From the NCBI GenBank assembly GCA_964019335.1, contig OZ025730.1:1-64000 (forward strand): DNA of 64,000 bases, written 5' to 3'. Under the pieces are notes generated by a model. That model was not told the origin of the DNA and searched no databases. It saw only the letters and a list, made by a program, of their open reading frames with translations. Position numbers and translations under genes: made by a program. This DNA is from Diplonema japonicum (lineage: Eukaryota; Euglenozoa; Diplonemea; Diplonemida; Diplonemidae). Positions 42,096 through 53,300 of this stretch are shown one piece after another (the first letter of the stretch is position 1; the number at the start of each line of letters is the position of its first letter).

Positions 42096-42569
42096 TTTTC
42101 TTTTTTCCCTTCTTTTTTTTTTTTTTTTATATGGAGAAGTTTAAAAAAAAAAAAGAAAATATGGAAAAAAAAGGGGGGGGTCAGAAGCGTGTTCACATTC
42201 TTTTTTTCTTCGAATTTTTCTTTTTTTTTTGCTAGAACGAGTCTTTGACTTGTCTAGACAAAAGGGGGAACGTTGTGTTTCGGGTTGACAAACTTCTCCA
42301 GGTTTTATCCGGCACGTTCAAAGCAACGGCCAGTTCTTCTTTTTTTTTAAAAAAAAAAAGGTTTCTTCTAACCACGGGCAAAGATAGAATAAGGAAGGAG
42401 AAAAGAGTGGAGGGAAAAAAAAAAAGAAAGAAAAAAAAAAAAGAGAAGAGAGAACAAATATTGGGATAAGAACGAGTAGTTCTCCCTTTCTTTTTATTTC
42501 TTTTTTTTTTTCTTTTCTTTTTTTTCCTTTTTCGTTTCTTTTCGTTTTTTTCTTTTTTTTTTTTTACTT
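42096..42569. other. Spacer with one block of normal complexity
   Basis: A/T runs flank a block at 42236-42330. On the minus strand the block encodes ELAVALNVPDKTWRSL and ends KDSF-stop, with no ATG. It may be UTR or a decayed exon; not called as a gene. Confidence 0.4.
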
Positions 42570-43616
42570 TCAATACTCCAAGAAATTATCAATCTCGTTC
42601 AGTAAAAAGTCAAGGTTCTCCTCGAAGGGCATATGTGTGCACTCTGGTATCCTCACCACCTTCACGCCATCTATCTTGCGGTAAAGCGGGTCATTAATGG
42701 CATCATTCTCACATTCAGCGAGGAGGGTCGGGCAGGTAATGTTCGAGAGCGAAGAAACATAGTCATGGTGCATGCCCAGCGACATGAATGACCCCTTTGT
42801 GGCCCATCCTCCAGCCTTGTATTTTGGGAGTGGAACTTTTGTGGTGTCCACCTTCATGGCTGCAAAGTAGTATCGGTCAAGAACCGAATCTTCTTTACAA
42901 ATCTGCTCGTCGGACTTTTTCCACATGGCGGGGGAAAAATCTAACACCACGTTGTGGATGTGATCATGAAAGACCTTCTTATCTGTTGGATCGTCAAGTC
43001 TGTCCTCTATAATCTTGAACAAATCTTTTTCAGGCGGTGGTGGGAACACAAGTACTGCAGCAGGAGACAACAAAACAAGTTTTTCAATGTTGTCAGGGAA
43101 TTCTGAAGCGTACATTGAAGCGATGAACCCTCCCCAAGAGTGGCCTACCAGGGTCACCTTTTCGTACCCGAATGCCATACGGAGCCTTTCTATGTCAAGT
43201 ACGTCTTGTTCAAAACCGAGCTTTTCTGTTAAGTACTCTGCGTTTTTCATGAAGGACATCTCGCCGTTGCCAGGCATTGTTTCGATGGGTCTAGTGGATA
43301 GTCCGCAGCCTCGTTGGTGGTAGAAGTGCGAGAATGCGCCCTTCGGTACCTTTTTCCACGGTGCGTTCCACGCCTTTCCGGGGCCGCCGTGGATGAAGAA
43401 GATCCCCTTCCCCTCGTCTCCTGACGTCTCTTGATACAGGGTGATACCGTCGCCCACGTCTACAAGCTGCTTTCTCTTGTCCTTCTCCTTCGGGACCGCG
43501 TTGAGCTTCACGTTCTTCAGGTTTCCGGGAACGTAACACGGTCCGGTCAGCCACATCCATCCGTAGTAAGCCGCAAGGGGAATGATCACCCCGGCTGCCA
43601 ACAGGAATTTTTTCAT
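42570..43616 (-). CDS. Proline iminopeptidase-like alpha/beta hydrolase
   Basis: 348 residues from the ATG at 43616. A signal anchor (FLLAAGVIIPLAAYYGWMWL) occupies residues 4-23. The sequence FFIHGGPG (74-80) is the proline iminopeptidase oxyanion motif. The nucleophile elbow GHSWGG places Ser at 160. The acid lies in ECENDAINDP (about 310) and the His in PECTHMPFEENLDFL near the end. This family (S33) removes N-terminal proline from peptides, but some members are other hydrolases. It is probably membrane-anchored with a luminal domain. The open frame upstream crosses a poly-Phe run and is not part of it. Confidence 0.92.
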   Translation of the reverse strand: MKKFLLAAGVIIPLAAYYGWMWLTGPCYVPGNLKNVKLNAVPKEKDKRKQLVDVGDGITLYQETSGDEGKGIFFIHGGPGKAWNAPWKKVPKGAFSHFYHQRGCGLSTRPIETMPGNGEMSFMKNAEYLTEKLGFEQDVLDIERLRMAFGYEKVTLVGHSWGGFIASMYASEFPDNIEKLVLLSPAAVLVFPPPPEKDLFKIIEDRLDDPTDKKVFHDHIHNVVLDFSPAMWKKSDEQICKEDSVLDRYYFAAMKVDTTKVPLPKYKAGGWATKGSFMSLGMHHDYVSSLSNITCPTLLAECENDAINDPLYRKIDGVKVVRIPECTHMPFEENLDFLLNEIDNFLEY

Positions 43617-43687
43617 TTTTTTTTTCTTTTCTTTTTGAACTCGTCCGATATTAGTCGGCTGTGGTGGGGGGTCTATACGAGAAGCAG

Positions 43688-43733
<46 letters not shown>

Positions 43734-44534
43734 GTTTTTTCCTTCTTTTTTTTTTTTTCTTGACACTTAACGCCAAATAGTGTTAAGCCCCATTTTTTTC
43801 ATTTTTTTTTCTTCTTCTTTCAAAGTTCTAAAGTTAGTTCCGATAGCATACCCAAATACCCGTTCGCGATCGGATGTGAAAATCCTTTTTTTTCCGGAGG
43901 ATTTGGTTTTCCCGATGGTTCAATTTCCTCGATTTTACAGTGTTAACTCACTTGTGATGAATGCAGTTTTAAAACAAAAAAAAAAACTTTTCAAGGTAAA
44001 GTCGAGGGGGGCGCTTGACCTTGACTGGTTTTAGAGACATGGGCGAAAGAAAAGGGGAAAAAAAAAAGAAGAAGAAGAAGAATGTCGAAGGAGGGTAAGC
44101 CTTTTCTTTCAGAGCTTCCCGATGACGCAGGACGTCAGCCGAGGCATCTCCGGCGGGCTGCAGCACAAGGTGAGCGGTAAGCACGCCGACTCATGTAGCT
44201 CGTGGAAAGTGTGAAGAAAGGGGGGGGGGGGGGGGGGGGGGGTAAACTGTGGTAACTGTAAAACGTTCTCTGGTTTCTCATTTTCACCATGTTATTTTTT
44301 CTTTCTCCATGGCGGATAAACCGTTTAATTCTTTCTTTCTCTCTCTCTCTCTCTCCCCCCCCCCCCCCCCCCCCCCCCTCTTTCTCCCCGACTCTTACAA
44401 TGAGGTAAGTGGGTTGAAAATGACAAAAGTAAGGCAGAAAACAAAAGATTTCCGAGAGACGTGACGAAGAGATGCGACAAAAACACCCTCCGTACCTCGA
44501 CCTATCGTACCGCGTGCGTTGTGCCGCACTGCTA
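43617..44534. other. Spacer of about 920 bases
   Basis: Contains a 38-base A run (about 43693-43730), a G run (about 44220-44242), and a CT tract with a C run (44338-44378). Two blocks of normal complexity lie at 43820-44030 and 44080-44215; the second holds a short plus-strand frame listed separately. Confidence 0.55.
44082..44180 (+). other. Possible 32-codon plus-strand ORF
   Basis: ATG at 44082 after an AAG-rich leader, reading MSKEGKPFLSELPDDAGRQP and ending at TAA (44178-44180). Composition is normal and free of homopolymers. It would be the only plus-strand gene in the window, so chance is a serious alternative. No family recognised. Confidence 0.2.
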
Positions 44535-46895
44535 TTAGACAACTTTTTTCAGAAACTCATGAATCTCAGTGTAGCCGCGGAAATAAGCTATATCACTGGG
44601 AGTCCGCGTAGACGGGTCTGCCGAGACATGCGGGTTCTGCCAATATGTGTCGACTAGTAGCTTGACAACGTCGAAGTTGCCGTTTGCAGCAGCGTCGTAG
44701 AGCGGTGTTCCATTTCCCCTTATCGAGCCAGGATCCTGTTCGTGGACATCGATAAGGTAGCGCACGATTTCAGCGTGGCCTCCGATCGCAGCCGCGTGCA
44801 CGCAAGGTTGCGAGTAGCTCTTCTCGACCATGTTTGCAAAATACTTCACAATCTCAAGATGCCCTTTCAGAGCGGACAAATAGTAAGGGTTAATATCGTA
44901 CTTGGCCTTCATAACAGGGCTTTGTTCATAATCATTGACCAATAGTTTGACCACGTCCAAGTGGCCGTGCTGGGCTGCCTTGTGAATCGGTGCGTGACCG
45001 TATTCATCCTGCGAGTCTACCTGCTCATTGTGAATGTCAATGAGGTTCCTCACAAGGTCGATATGCCCGCCTTGCGCAGCAGCATGGAGCGCTGACGTTT
45101 TGTTCTTCCTCGCCTGGTCTCGGGGACTGGGAGGTTCATACTCGGGGCCTCTCTTCTTTTTCAAATACTCGACAACCGCCGTATGGTTATTCAGCGCAGC
45201 TTCATAAAGCGCGGTGAATCCTTTACTGTCCCTGACGGTTGGGTCCTGCCCCCGTTCAACTAAGTACTCGACTATGTCTAGATAGCCCTGTTTCGCTGCA
45301 ACATGGAGCAAAGGCACGATTTTACAGTCCATTGCTTTCAGACTGCGTTCATTTGGGATCACGAGCTTCAGGGCCTCGATGTGCCCTTTGTGCGCGGCAT
45401 GCGAAATTATTTCCCAGGTGGGGGTGTAGTTATTCTTACTTAACCTTTTAAGAAGAAGCTTGATTACCTCACAGTGTCCACCACCGACCGCCACCAGAAG
45501 AGGGGTCTCTCCATGCAACTCGGAGAGCGGGTTTATCCTGCAACCGTCGATCAGAAACTCGGTGACGTCTACGTGGCCTCTCTTTGCGGCTTCGAGAAGC
45601 AGTGTTTTAGAACTTTCCATCGTGGCGGTCTGCGTGTCGTACAAAAGCTTTACCACTTCAACATGTCCAGCAACGACTGCTGCATGAAGCGCTTTCCAGG
45701 TGTCCTCGAACTTTGCTTGTTCCGGCTGTCCGCACATACATGCGAAACGTCTCCAAGAGGTTTTTTGCTTAGATCTGCTTTTTTGGATCTGCTTCACGAT
45801 CTCAACATGCCCAGCAGCAGCGGCCGCACAGAGTGGGGTTTCTGCTTGGCTTAGGACGTTCCGACCATCGCCCGAAGCACATGGTTGTTCAGCAGCTGTG
45901 GGTGTGTCTACAAGTGTCTCCGCGGTGCCCTGTGTGTCCTGCTCCTGCTCTTTTTCCTGCTCCTTCTCCTTGAATACCGTTTTAATCTTTTGACATGACT
46001 CGCTTATAGAAGAATCTGCAGTTTGCAAACATGTGCTTAAATCAAGGTCGTGATGATCTTGAGTAGAGTCAGATCTATCAGACTCCGTGTCGGTGCGGCT
46101 GACTGGGGTACAAGGGGCCACCTGAGGCAGGGCTTCCAGTACTTCTGCAGCAGTTAGGCGTTCGACAGGGTCGGCGCTGACAAGGCGCAGGAGTATTTCA
46201 TCCAGTGGTGCACTGAGGGCTTTGGGAAGGAGGTTTGTCGTCACAAGGTGGTATTTCTCCCTTAGGTACTTCCCCAAGTTGTTCCTCAACTCACTCTGCA
46301 GCACAGAGTAGCACACGGTCACACCGAGGGACCACATGTCCACCTTGCTGGTGTAGGATCCCCCGTCACACTCAGGCGCGGTGAAGAATGTACTCTCGAC
46401 AGCTTCCTCTGGCAATCTCAGAGAAAGGAAGAAGTTTGCCCCATCGGTCTGATCTCCAGCAAGCATGATGCTCTTGGGTTGTACATTCCCGTGAATGTAG
46501 CCCTCCTCGTTCGCGTATTGAAGCGCTGATGACATTTCCTTGAGGAGCTGTGTTGCCTGCCCTTGAGGTAAAGGACCGCGCTTTTGTATGTGCGAATGTA
46601 AGCTACCCTTTTTGTAGTAAGGCGTCACAATGTGTAGTTGCCACTCTGTTACATCAGGTGCGAGCTGCACTGTGGTCGTGAAATAGTCGAGACATGAAAC
46701 AATGTTCTTGTGCTTCAGCTTCAGCATGCGCTCCAGGCTTTTCAGCTGTTTGTCATGGTCTTCCTTGGTCAGTGCTGTCAGCAGCCAAATCGCAAACCGT
46801 TTTCTATCCAGTGTCCTCTCCGCTTTGTACATTCCCTCTCCGAGCTGTCCAGTTCGCTCGTACTTTTGAACATCCGAGTATTTCATTTCTGTCAT
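44535..46895 (-). CDS. Pseudokinase with many ankyrin repeats
   Basis: 786 residues from the ATG at 46895 (MTEMKYSDV). Residues 8-270 are a protein-kinase fold, but the key residues are lost: the ATP lysine region reads RFAIWLL, the catalytic loop YIHGNVQPKSIML (HGN for HRD), and DFG is replaced by DGANFF. Structural parts remain (FTAPECDGGSYTSKVDMWSLGVTVCY). An acidic linker (EKEQEKEQEQD) follows. From about 355 to the end there are about twelve ankyrin repeats (TPLCAAAAAGHVEIVKQI, KALHAAVVAGHVEVVKLL and so on). It shares its architecture with 35659-37233. It is probably a protein-protein scaffold. Confidence 0.9.
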   Translation of the reverse strand: MTEMKYSDVQKYERTGQLGEGMYKAERTLDRKRFAIWLLTALTKEDHDKQLKSLERMLKLKHKNIVSCLDYFTTTVQLAPDVTEWQLHIVTPYYKKGSLHSHIQKRGPLPQGQATQLLKEMSSALQYANEEGYIHGNVQPKSIMLAGDQTDGANFFLSLRLPEEAVESTFFTAPECDGGSYTSKVDMWSLGVTVCYSVLQSELRNNLGKYLREKYHLVTTNLLPKALSAPLDEILLRLVSADPVERLTAAEVLEALPQVAPCTPVSRTDTESDRSDSTQDHHDLDLSTCLQTADSSISESCQKIKTVFKEKEQEKEQEQDTQGTAETLVDTPTAAEQPCASGDGRNVLSQAETPLCAAAAAGHVEIVKQIQKSRSKQKTSWRRFACMCGQPEQAKFEDTWKALHAAVVAGHVEVVKLLYDTQTATMESSKTLLLEAAKRGHVDVTEFLIDGCRINPLSELHGETPLLVAVGGGHCEVIKLLLKRLSKNNYTPTWEIISHAAHKGHIEALKLVIPNERSLKAMDCKIVPLLHVAAKQGYLDIVEYLVERGQDPTVRDSKGFTALYEAALNNHTAVVEYLKKKRGPEYEPPSPRDQARKNKTSALHAAAQGGHIDLVRNLIDIHNEQVDSQDEYGHAPIHKAAQHGHLDVVKLLVNDYEQSPVMKAKYDINPYYLSALKGHLEIVKYFANMVEKSYSQPCVHAAAIGGHAEIVRYLIDVHEQDPGSIRGNGTPLYDAAANGNFDVVKLLVDTYWQNPHVSADPSTRTPSDIAYFRGYTEIHEFLKKVV

Positions 46896-47543
46896 TGTGT
46901 AATGTGTTCTTTTTTTTTTTTCTCTTCCCTTCTTGAATTTTCGTTCTGCTTTTAGAATTTGGTTGTTCATAATAATAAAAGGAGAAAACGGGGAGGGGGG
47001 TAGGCTATGTGGGAAGGGGATGAAATTTTTACTGCATCCCCTCTTTTTTCTTTTTGGACAAAAAAAAAATATAACACGTTTTGGATTTTCTTTTTGATTT
47101 TTTTTCCCCCCTCCCCCCCTCCCAATCATTTTTTTTTACTGTTTTTTTTTCTTTTTTATTTTATCTGGAGTATCGGAAGAAAGAAGAAAAGGAAGAGAGG
47201 AAAAAAAAAGAAAGTAGCTGTCGGCAAAGGGATACAGGGGGAAGGAGGGACAGGGAAAAAAAAGAGGGGGGCATAAGAAAATAGAACACCAGACAATGTA
47301 AGGCAAATCCCACTTGTTTTCTCCTGACCCTTTTCTGGCCTCGCTTTCGTTCCGGAAAGAAAAAAAAGAAGAAAAAAAAGGTGTTTTACATAAATCATGG
47401 GTACCTATTTTTATTTCCTTTTCTTTTTTCCCTCATTACCACCCTCTCTCCCAACTTTTGACGGTGTCCAAAAAAAGAAAAAAAAAAAAAAAAAAAAAAA
47501 ACAGGGTACACACTTTTTTTTTTTCCAATCTTTTTTCTTTTTT
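46896..47543. other. Homopolymer-rich spacer
   Basis: About 650 bases with A, T and mixed purine tracts, covering the leader of the pseudokinase gene and the 3' UTR of the MCC beta gene. No gene seen. Confidence 0.6.
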
Positions 47544-49388
47544 TTACATCCTGAAAAGCCCGAACTTGGTGGGCTTCACCTTCGGTGCCTCGTTGGCAGC
47601 CACGTTAAATGCCATACCGAGTGTGCGCCTCGTGTCCTATGAAGGTGGTCTCATTGAAGAAGAAAAAAAAAAAAAAAAGAAAAAAAAAATACCTTGGGGT
47701 CAATCACACCATCGTCCCACAATCGGGCACTGGAGTAGTAGCACGATCCCTCATAGTTATATTTGTCCTATGCAAAAAAAAAAAACTTTTTTTTCCCTCC
47801 CCATCCTATTTCAAAAAATACCTTGATAGCCTGCATTTGCTCCTCGGAAAGGTTCCCGACCTGCCCCAAAACAGAAGCAGCTTGGTTGCCACCCATCACG
47901 CTAATCCGCGCGTTGGGCCACGTGAACAGGAATCGGGGGTCGTAAGCCCTATTGGAAAAAAAAAGAAAAAAAAAATTTTTTTAAAGTTGTTAGCACAACA
48001 ATATAAATTATGTTTCCATACCTCCCACACATCCCGTAGTTCCCGGCTCCGTAACTACCGCCGATGATAAGCGTGATCTTTGGGACTGAGGTTGAGGCTA
48101 CTGCGGTGACCATCTTGGCGCCGTCCTTTGCGATACCCTCGTTCTCGTACTTCTTGCCGACCATGAACCCGGTGATGTTCTGGATGAAGAGGAGGGGAAT
48201 ACCCCTCTGAGAACACAACTCGATGAAATGCGCTGCCTTCAGCGACGACTCACGGAAGAGCACACCGTTGTTCGCGATGATCCCTATCTTGCGACCGTAC
48301 AACGACGCGAACCCGCACACAATGGTGTCCCCATACAGCTTCTTGAACTCGTCGAACTCGGAACCATCGACAATACGCGCGATGATCTGCCTGATGTCAA
48401 ACGGCGTAACCATCTCAGCAGTCATGTCAGGCAAGAACCCACCAAGTTCATTCGCGCTGTGCACCGGTTCGGAAACAACAGGCATCGGTTCCTCAGGCTT
48501 AATGTTCAGGTTCGACACCACACGCCTAGCAAGGTACAGAGCATGCGTGTCATCGGTAGCATAATGGTCTGTCACGCCAGAATTTCTGCAATGAACATCG
48601 GCACCGCCGAGTTCTTCTTCTGTCACGACTTCGCCGGTTGCCGCTTTCACAAGAGGAGGTCCACCAAGGAAGATCGTCCCAGTTTTTCTAACAATGATCG
48701 ACTCATCGGACATAGCAGGAACATACGCACCGCCAGCCGTGCAGGAACCCATCACAACAGCGATTTGTGTGATGCCCTTTGAGGACATTTGGGACTGGTT
48801 GTAGAAAATCCTCCCGAAATGCTGTTCGTCAGGGAACACCTCTGCTTGGTGTTTAAGCATCGCACCTCCTGAGTCGACCAGGTAGATACACGGGAGGTTG
48901 TTCTGTTCAGCGATCTTCTGCGCCCTAAGATGCTTCTTCACAGTGATGGGGTAGTAGGTCCCGCCTTTGACAGTGGCGTCGTTGGCTACAATCATGCATT
49001 TAACACCTTCGACCATCCCGATCCCGGTGATGATGCTGCCAGCTGGAGGGGAGTCGCCCTCGTACATATCATAGCCAGCGAGTTGGGAGAGCTCGAGGAA
49101 TGGTGTGTTTGGGTCAATGAGACCGTCGATTCTCTCTCTTGCTAGGAGTTTGCCCCTTTTTTTGTGTTTTGCGATGCTTTTCTCGCCGCCGCCGAGTCGG
49201 ATCTTTCCGATCACCTCGTTGAGCTCCTTCACCTGCTGGTCCATCCTGGCCACGCCCTCCACGAACTTCTCGTCGCTCGTGTCCACCGGAAGGTTCAAAA
49301 CGTTCGCGCCGGCCCTCTCAGCCTCGCTTGGATGGAACGCTCTCGCCCCCCTCCTCAGCGCACTCCTTCCGAGCATTCTTGACAGCAT
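47544..49388 (-). CDS. MCCC2: Methylcrotonoyl-CoA carboxylase beta subunit
   Basis: Four exons: 49388-48022, 47948-47822, 47767-47693 and 47636-47544. The introns are 73, 54 and 56 bases, with donors GTATG, GTATT and GTATT. Spliced length is 553 residues, close to the family's usual 560. It is the carboxyltransferase subunit that moves CO2 from biotin to 3-methylcrotonyl-CoA in leucine breakdown, in the mitochondrial matrix. The N-terminus [20 protein letters not shown] is a presequence. Family signatures are present: [57 protein letters not shown] and the late [15 protein letters not shown]. The C-terminal exons carry [20 protein letters not shown] and [18 protein letters not shown], which only splicing restores. 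Confidence 0.97.
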
Positions 49389-50357
49389 TTTCTTTTTTTC
49401 TTTTTGCCCCCCTCGCTTTTTTTTTTTTTTCTTTTTCTTTTTTTAAATACAGCAACATATTATGAAATGAATTTAAATCTAAGAAAGAGGGGAGGAGTAT
49501 CTAAACGTCATCAGGGGCTTTTTTTTTATTGTTGTTTTTTTTTGGGGGGGGAGTAATTTCTTTTTAGCGACCAAAAGAATTTTTTCCCGTCCGTTCATAG
49601 ATACCAAAAACCTTTTTATGCGTTATTTCTATGAACGAGAAATAAAAAAGAAAAAGAGGTTTTAAAAATATAACAAAATACTTTTTTGGAGGGGTTAGAG
49701 ACCAAAAACTGTTTCCGTCTGTTCATAAAGACGAAAGAAAAAAAGAATTTCTCGATTTTTTGTTTTTGGTCTAAAATAACTCGGAAAATCCATTCTCCTT
49801 AATCTCTCCAAAACCCTAAGGGAGATTGGAAGGGAGGGGGGGGGGGGGGGGGCTTAGATACGTACGTATTTTGGTGGAAAATCCTTTTTTTTTTTTTTTT
49901 TCTTGCGTGCTCCCTGCCTTACAGGATGGAAACGGTGATATAAAGAAATGAGAAGTGCCCGAAGGTGGAAGGGGGAAATAAAAAAAGACTGTGTGCTGAT
50001 GGTATTCTTCTTCTTCTTCTGTGTGTGAAGTAGAGAGTACAGGAGAAAAAAGGCAAAAAGAAATAAAAAAAAGGGGGTCAAGCCAGAATCGACTTGAAAC
50101 AAATGCTTTGTTCCACGATGGAACCCACACGGTAAATGCATTTTTTTTGCACGTCAAGAGAAAAGGGTGAAAAGAAACCACGGTGGGTGTTCCTTTTTGC
50201 GCGAAAGTTCTTTTTTTTTTTTCTTTTTTTTTTTTCCTTTTTCTTTTCTTGAAGAACTTTGAGATACTGAAAGTAAAACTGAAACAAAAAAAAAAAAAAA
50301 AAAAACTAAGTTGAGAGGTACAAGGTGTAACAAACAAAACAAAAAGGATTTTGTGGC
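49389..50357. other. Spacer of about 970 bases with internal repeats
   Basis: Contains the repeat structure at 49570-49827 (separate entry), a G run (about 49839-49852) and T/A runs. Frames translate to poly-Lys or poly-Phe; no gene. Confidence 0.6.
49570..49827. repeat. Cluster of direct and inverted repeats
   Basis: The sequence ccaaaa...ccgtccgttcata at 49571-49599 recurs imperfectly at 49702-49727. A 10-base inverted pair, cgttcataga (49592-49601) and tctatgaacg (49628-49637), can form a hairpin. An 11-base perfect inverted pair, agaccaaaaac (49699-49709) and gtttttggtct (49762-49772), forms a second. A third short one spans 49801-49827 (aatctctcc/gggagatt). It may be a structured RNA, a small mobile-element relic or a UTR element. 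Confidence 0.6.
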
Positions 50358-53300
50358 TCACGACTTCCGCCGCTTAGCAACACGATCGTTGAACAGCCAC
50401 GTGGTGTGGACTGCCGACAGCGCCGACGCAAGGAGGCTGGTCACAGACAGCACCGCAATGACAAGGTAGTACATCCTCCTGAAATACATCAGCAAAGGGC
50501 TCCACCGCGCCACAAAGTTCAAATGCCACAACCGACGTTTTTTCACAGCAGCTTCCCCATCGCAGTCGACAGAGTACACCGTCTCTGAGTCGTTCGCCTT
50601 GTCGACGATGACAAAGGCCTCGGTGATGGTGCAGGGCACCTTCCCACTCCGCGACCCGAAACCAAGAGGCGACATCGCTGCTTTACAATGAGGACAGTTT
50701 TTCTCATGCAATCGCACCCCAGCCATCCTGCATTCCGTGCAAGTGTGCACCTTAATCCTCTCGTCAGTGTCCCCATTGTACAATGACGTCTGCAAGTGAT
50801 GAATCTTACCAACCCCTCCTTGCACAGATATAACAAACTGTACCATTGCAATGTACGTGTCGGTTAGAAGAGAAAACGCTGTTCCAAGCAAAAACATGTA
50901 CCCAATAAGGTCTCTGATCGCCTCCCAAACACCCGTTTTGCCGTACACAAAAATAGTGATGATCGCAACCAGGATCAAGAATGGTACCGCCGCCAAACGT
51001 ATAAGCCGTATGATCCCCGATAGATACCCTTCGTTGGGGAAGATGTAAATGCTTGCATTGACGACCTCCCACAGGAAGATGTCCAGAACAAGGAGAAGGA
51101 GGATATCAGGGCGGAGGGTGTGCATTGGAATGTCGTCGATCGAAGTGCTGACATTCCCCGTAACAGGGTCGTGTGTTATTTCAACAGGTCCTGTGCCTCT
51201 TGGGACAACAAGTGTGAAGTACACAACGGCTGCCCACGGGAGGTATTTCACAATGATGAAAACGAATTCCTTGAACAGAACCGAGAGGGAAGATACGACC
51301 GACCCGCTGGCGCTCAGCGCTTTGCTGTTGAGATACTCGAACCACTCAAAAATCCAAAACACCAACAGCGATTTTTTTGAACCGCCCCCGTGAGTCGCGT
51401 GAGCGGCGAACGCCGCTGTATCGATGGATATCGATGATTTGCAGAATTTCACTGGGACCGGTTGGTGCATCCATTCAAGCGCTGCTTTTGCTTCACCCCA
51501 TGTCAGCGTGAACGAAGGCTTCGGGTTGTACAAAGCAGGCCCTGCGAGATACGAGACAGCGGATACAATTACAATCCACAAACGGACGAAACCGCTGTTG
51601 TTCTCGCATTGGTTGCACCCGTTAGAGCCCCACCAGAAGACAACGATACACGCGATGAGTTTGAAGCCGGGTATAAAATTTGTCCAGGTGTGGTGGATGA
51701 AGAACTCGATGAAGCTGTTGGGTTGGTTGCCCATTCCCCGCCCTGTACCGAGATACTTTGCTGTACCAGTGTGCATCGTCATACCGAAGAACGACGCGGT
51801 TATCCTATTCTGATGCGAGAAGAACGGCACGCTCATGATGAAATCCGACAGCTTCAGATACGAGCGTTCCAGGTTCATCTCGACCAGCATGGGGACGATG
51901 TAAAACATCCCGATTTGAAAAAGCCACGGGTCGGACAGCGGTGACTGGTTCAGACGCAAAACCTGCGGTGTAATGTCCGCAAGAGAGAAGAACATCAACG
52001 CGTAAGTAAACGCGAAAATCGTCAAATCCATCAGAAAAATGTTCATAAAGTGCGCGATCGACCCATAAAACAGCGCCCACTTCGCGTTCAAGCTTAGAAT
52101 CTTCGTGTACAGGTTGTGGACGTCTCTGCTCGACAGCTGCATGACACACCCGGCACTGAGCTTTTTTAGAAACACTGATGCGTTGTTGAAATCCACCTCC
52201 CTTCCTTTCCCGAAGCTCAGGTTTTCTATCATGCATATCCTCCTCCCGTTCTGCGCCATCTCGTACCCTAGAAAGATATCTTCGTTCACGTTAACGCTCA
52301 ACGACGCCCTGCTCACACCGCCCGTTTGCTTCATCAAGTGCGCGTTTACCATATCAGGGTGTCCGTAGTGCATTCGAACCTCATGGGGAGACGCCAGGAA
52401 TCGTTGGATCAACGTTACAAACGAAAACTCCGCGAGAGCCATGTAACGGCCTACTGCGGAGTGGCTCTGAGTGAAAATGTGCTCTCGGAAGCCCATGACC
52501 TGGTAAGTGTCCTTGTGTTGGCTTTTATACCCTTCCTCGATGTTGCTTCTGTTGAAGTCATTCCACAGATTCGTGATGAACGGCAGCTTGATCCCCTCCG
52601 AGTAGTACCCGTCTTGGTTCATGTCCAGGATGTTGAGGACCTCGCCCCTTGCACATGTGATCATGTTGTTTTGGTTCTCCGCTTTTCCCTCCCCGAGTTT
52701 CAGCGGGGCCTGCCTGTCGAACACTGTCAAGCTGAACTGTTCCATCGGGTGCGGGTCGCCGTTGCCGCATCTCACCACCGATAATGGTTTTTTACATTTC
52801 TCACATGTGCCGCGCTTTGCAATTTCAGCTGGCTCTCCATATGAATTCAAGAAGTTCGTTCTATTGACAGGCGCGGCTTTCCTTGCTATGTGCACCGACC
52901 TGAATGAGGTGCCGGCCGTGAAGTCTGTTGCAAGCTCCAAGTGTCGGAACCTGTCCATCCTCAAGAGCTCGTTGGTGGGGTTGCGAACCTCGTCCTTCGC
53001 AAAGTACACCTGTGCGCCGAAGCATAACTGTATTTTTGTGGAAACGAGCACTTCTGCTTTTTCACGTAGAGCGTTTGCTTCAGCAGAGATCGCGATGGCC
53101 GACTCGATCTGGCTCGCTAGCGTGTTAAGCATTTTACCTTCCGTTACGTTTTTGGCCTCCGAACCCTGTGCGTCGTCAATATTCTTGCAAAAGTCCTTCC
53201 GCAGCTCGACGGCGGACAGAAGCTTCTCCCACCCCGTGCTGCAGTGCTTCCATCCACTGTCACTCCCGAACAATCTTGCACCATCGATGTTGTAGTACAG

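Noticed and set aside
44135..44542. Minus-strand 135-codon frame
   Set aside because: It runs through a C run, a CT tract and a G run and has no recognisable protein texture.
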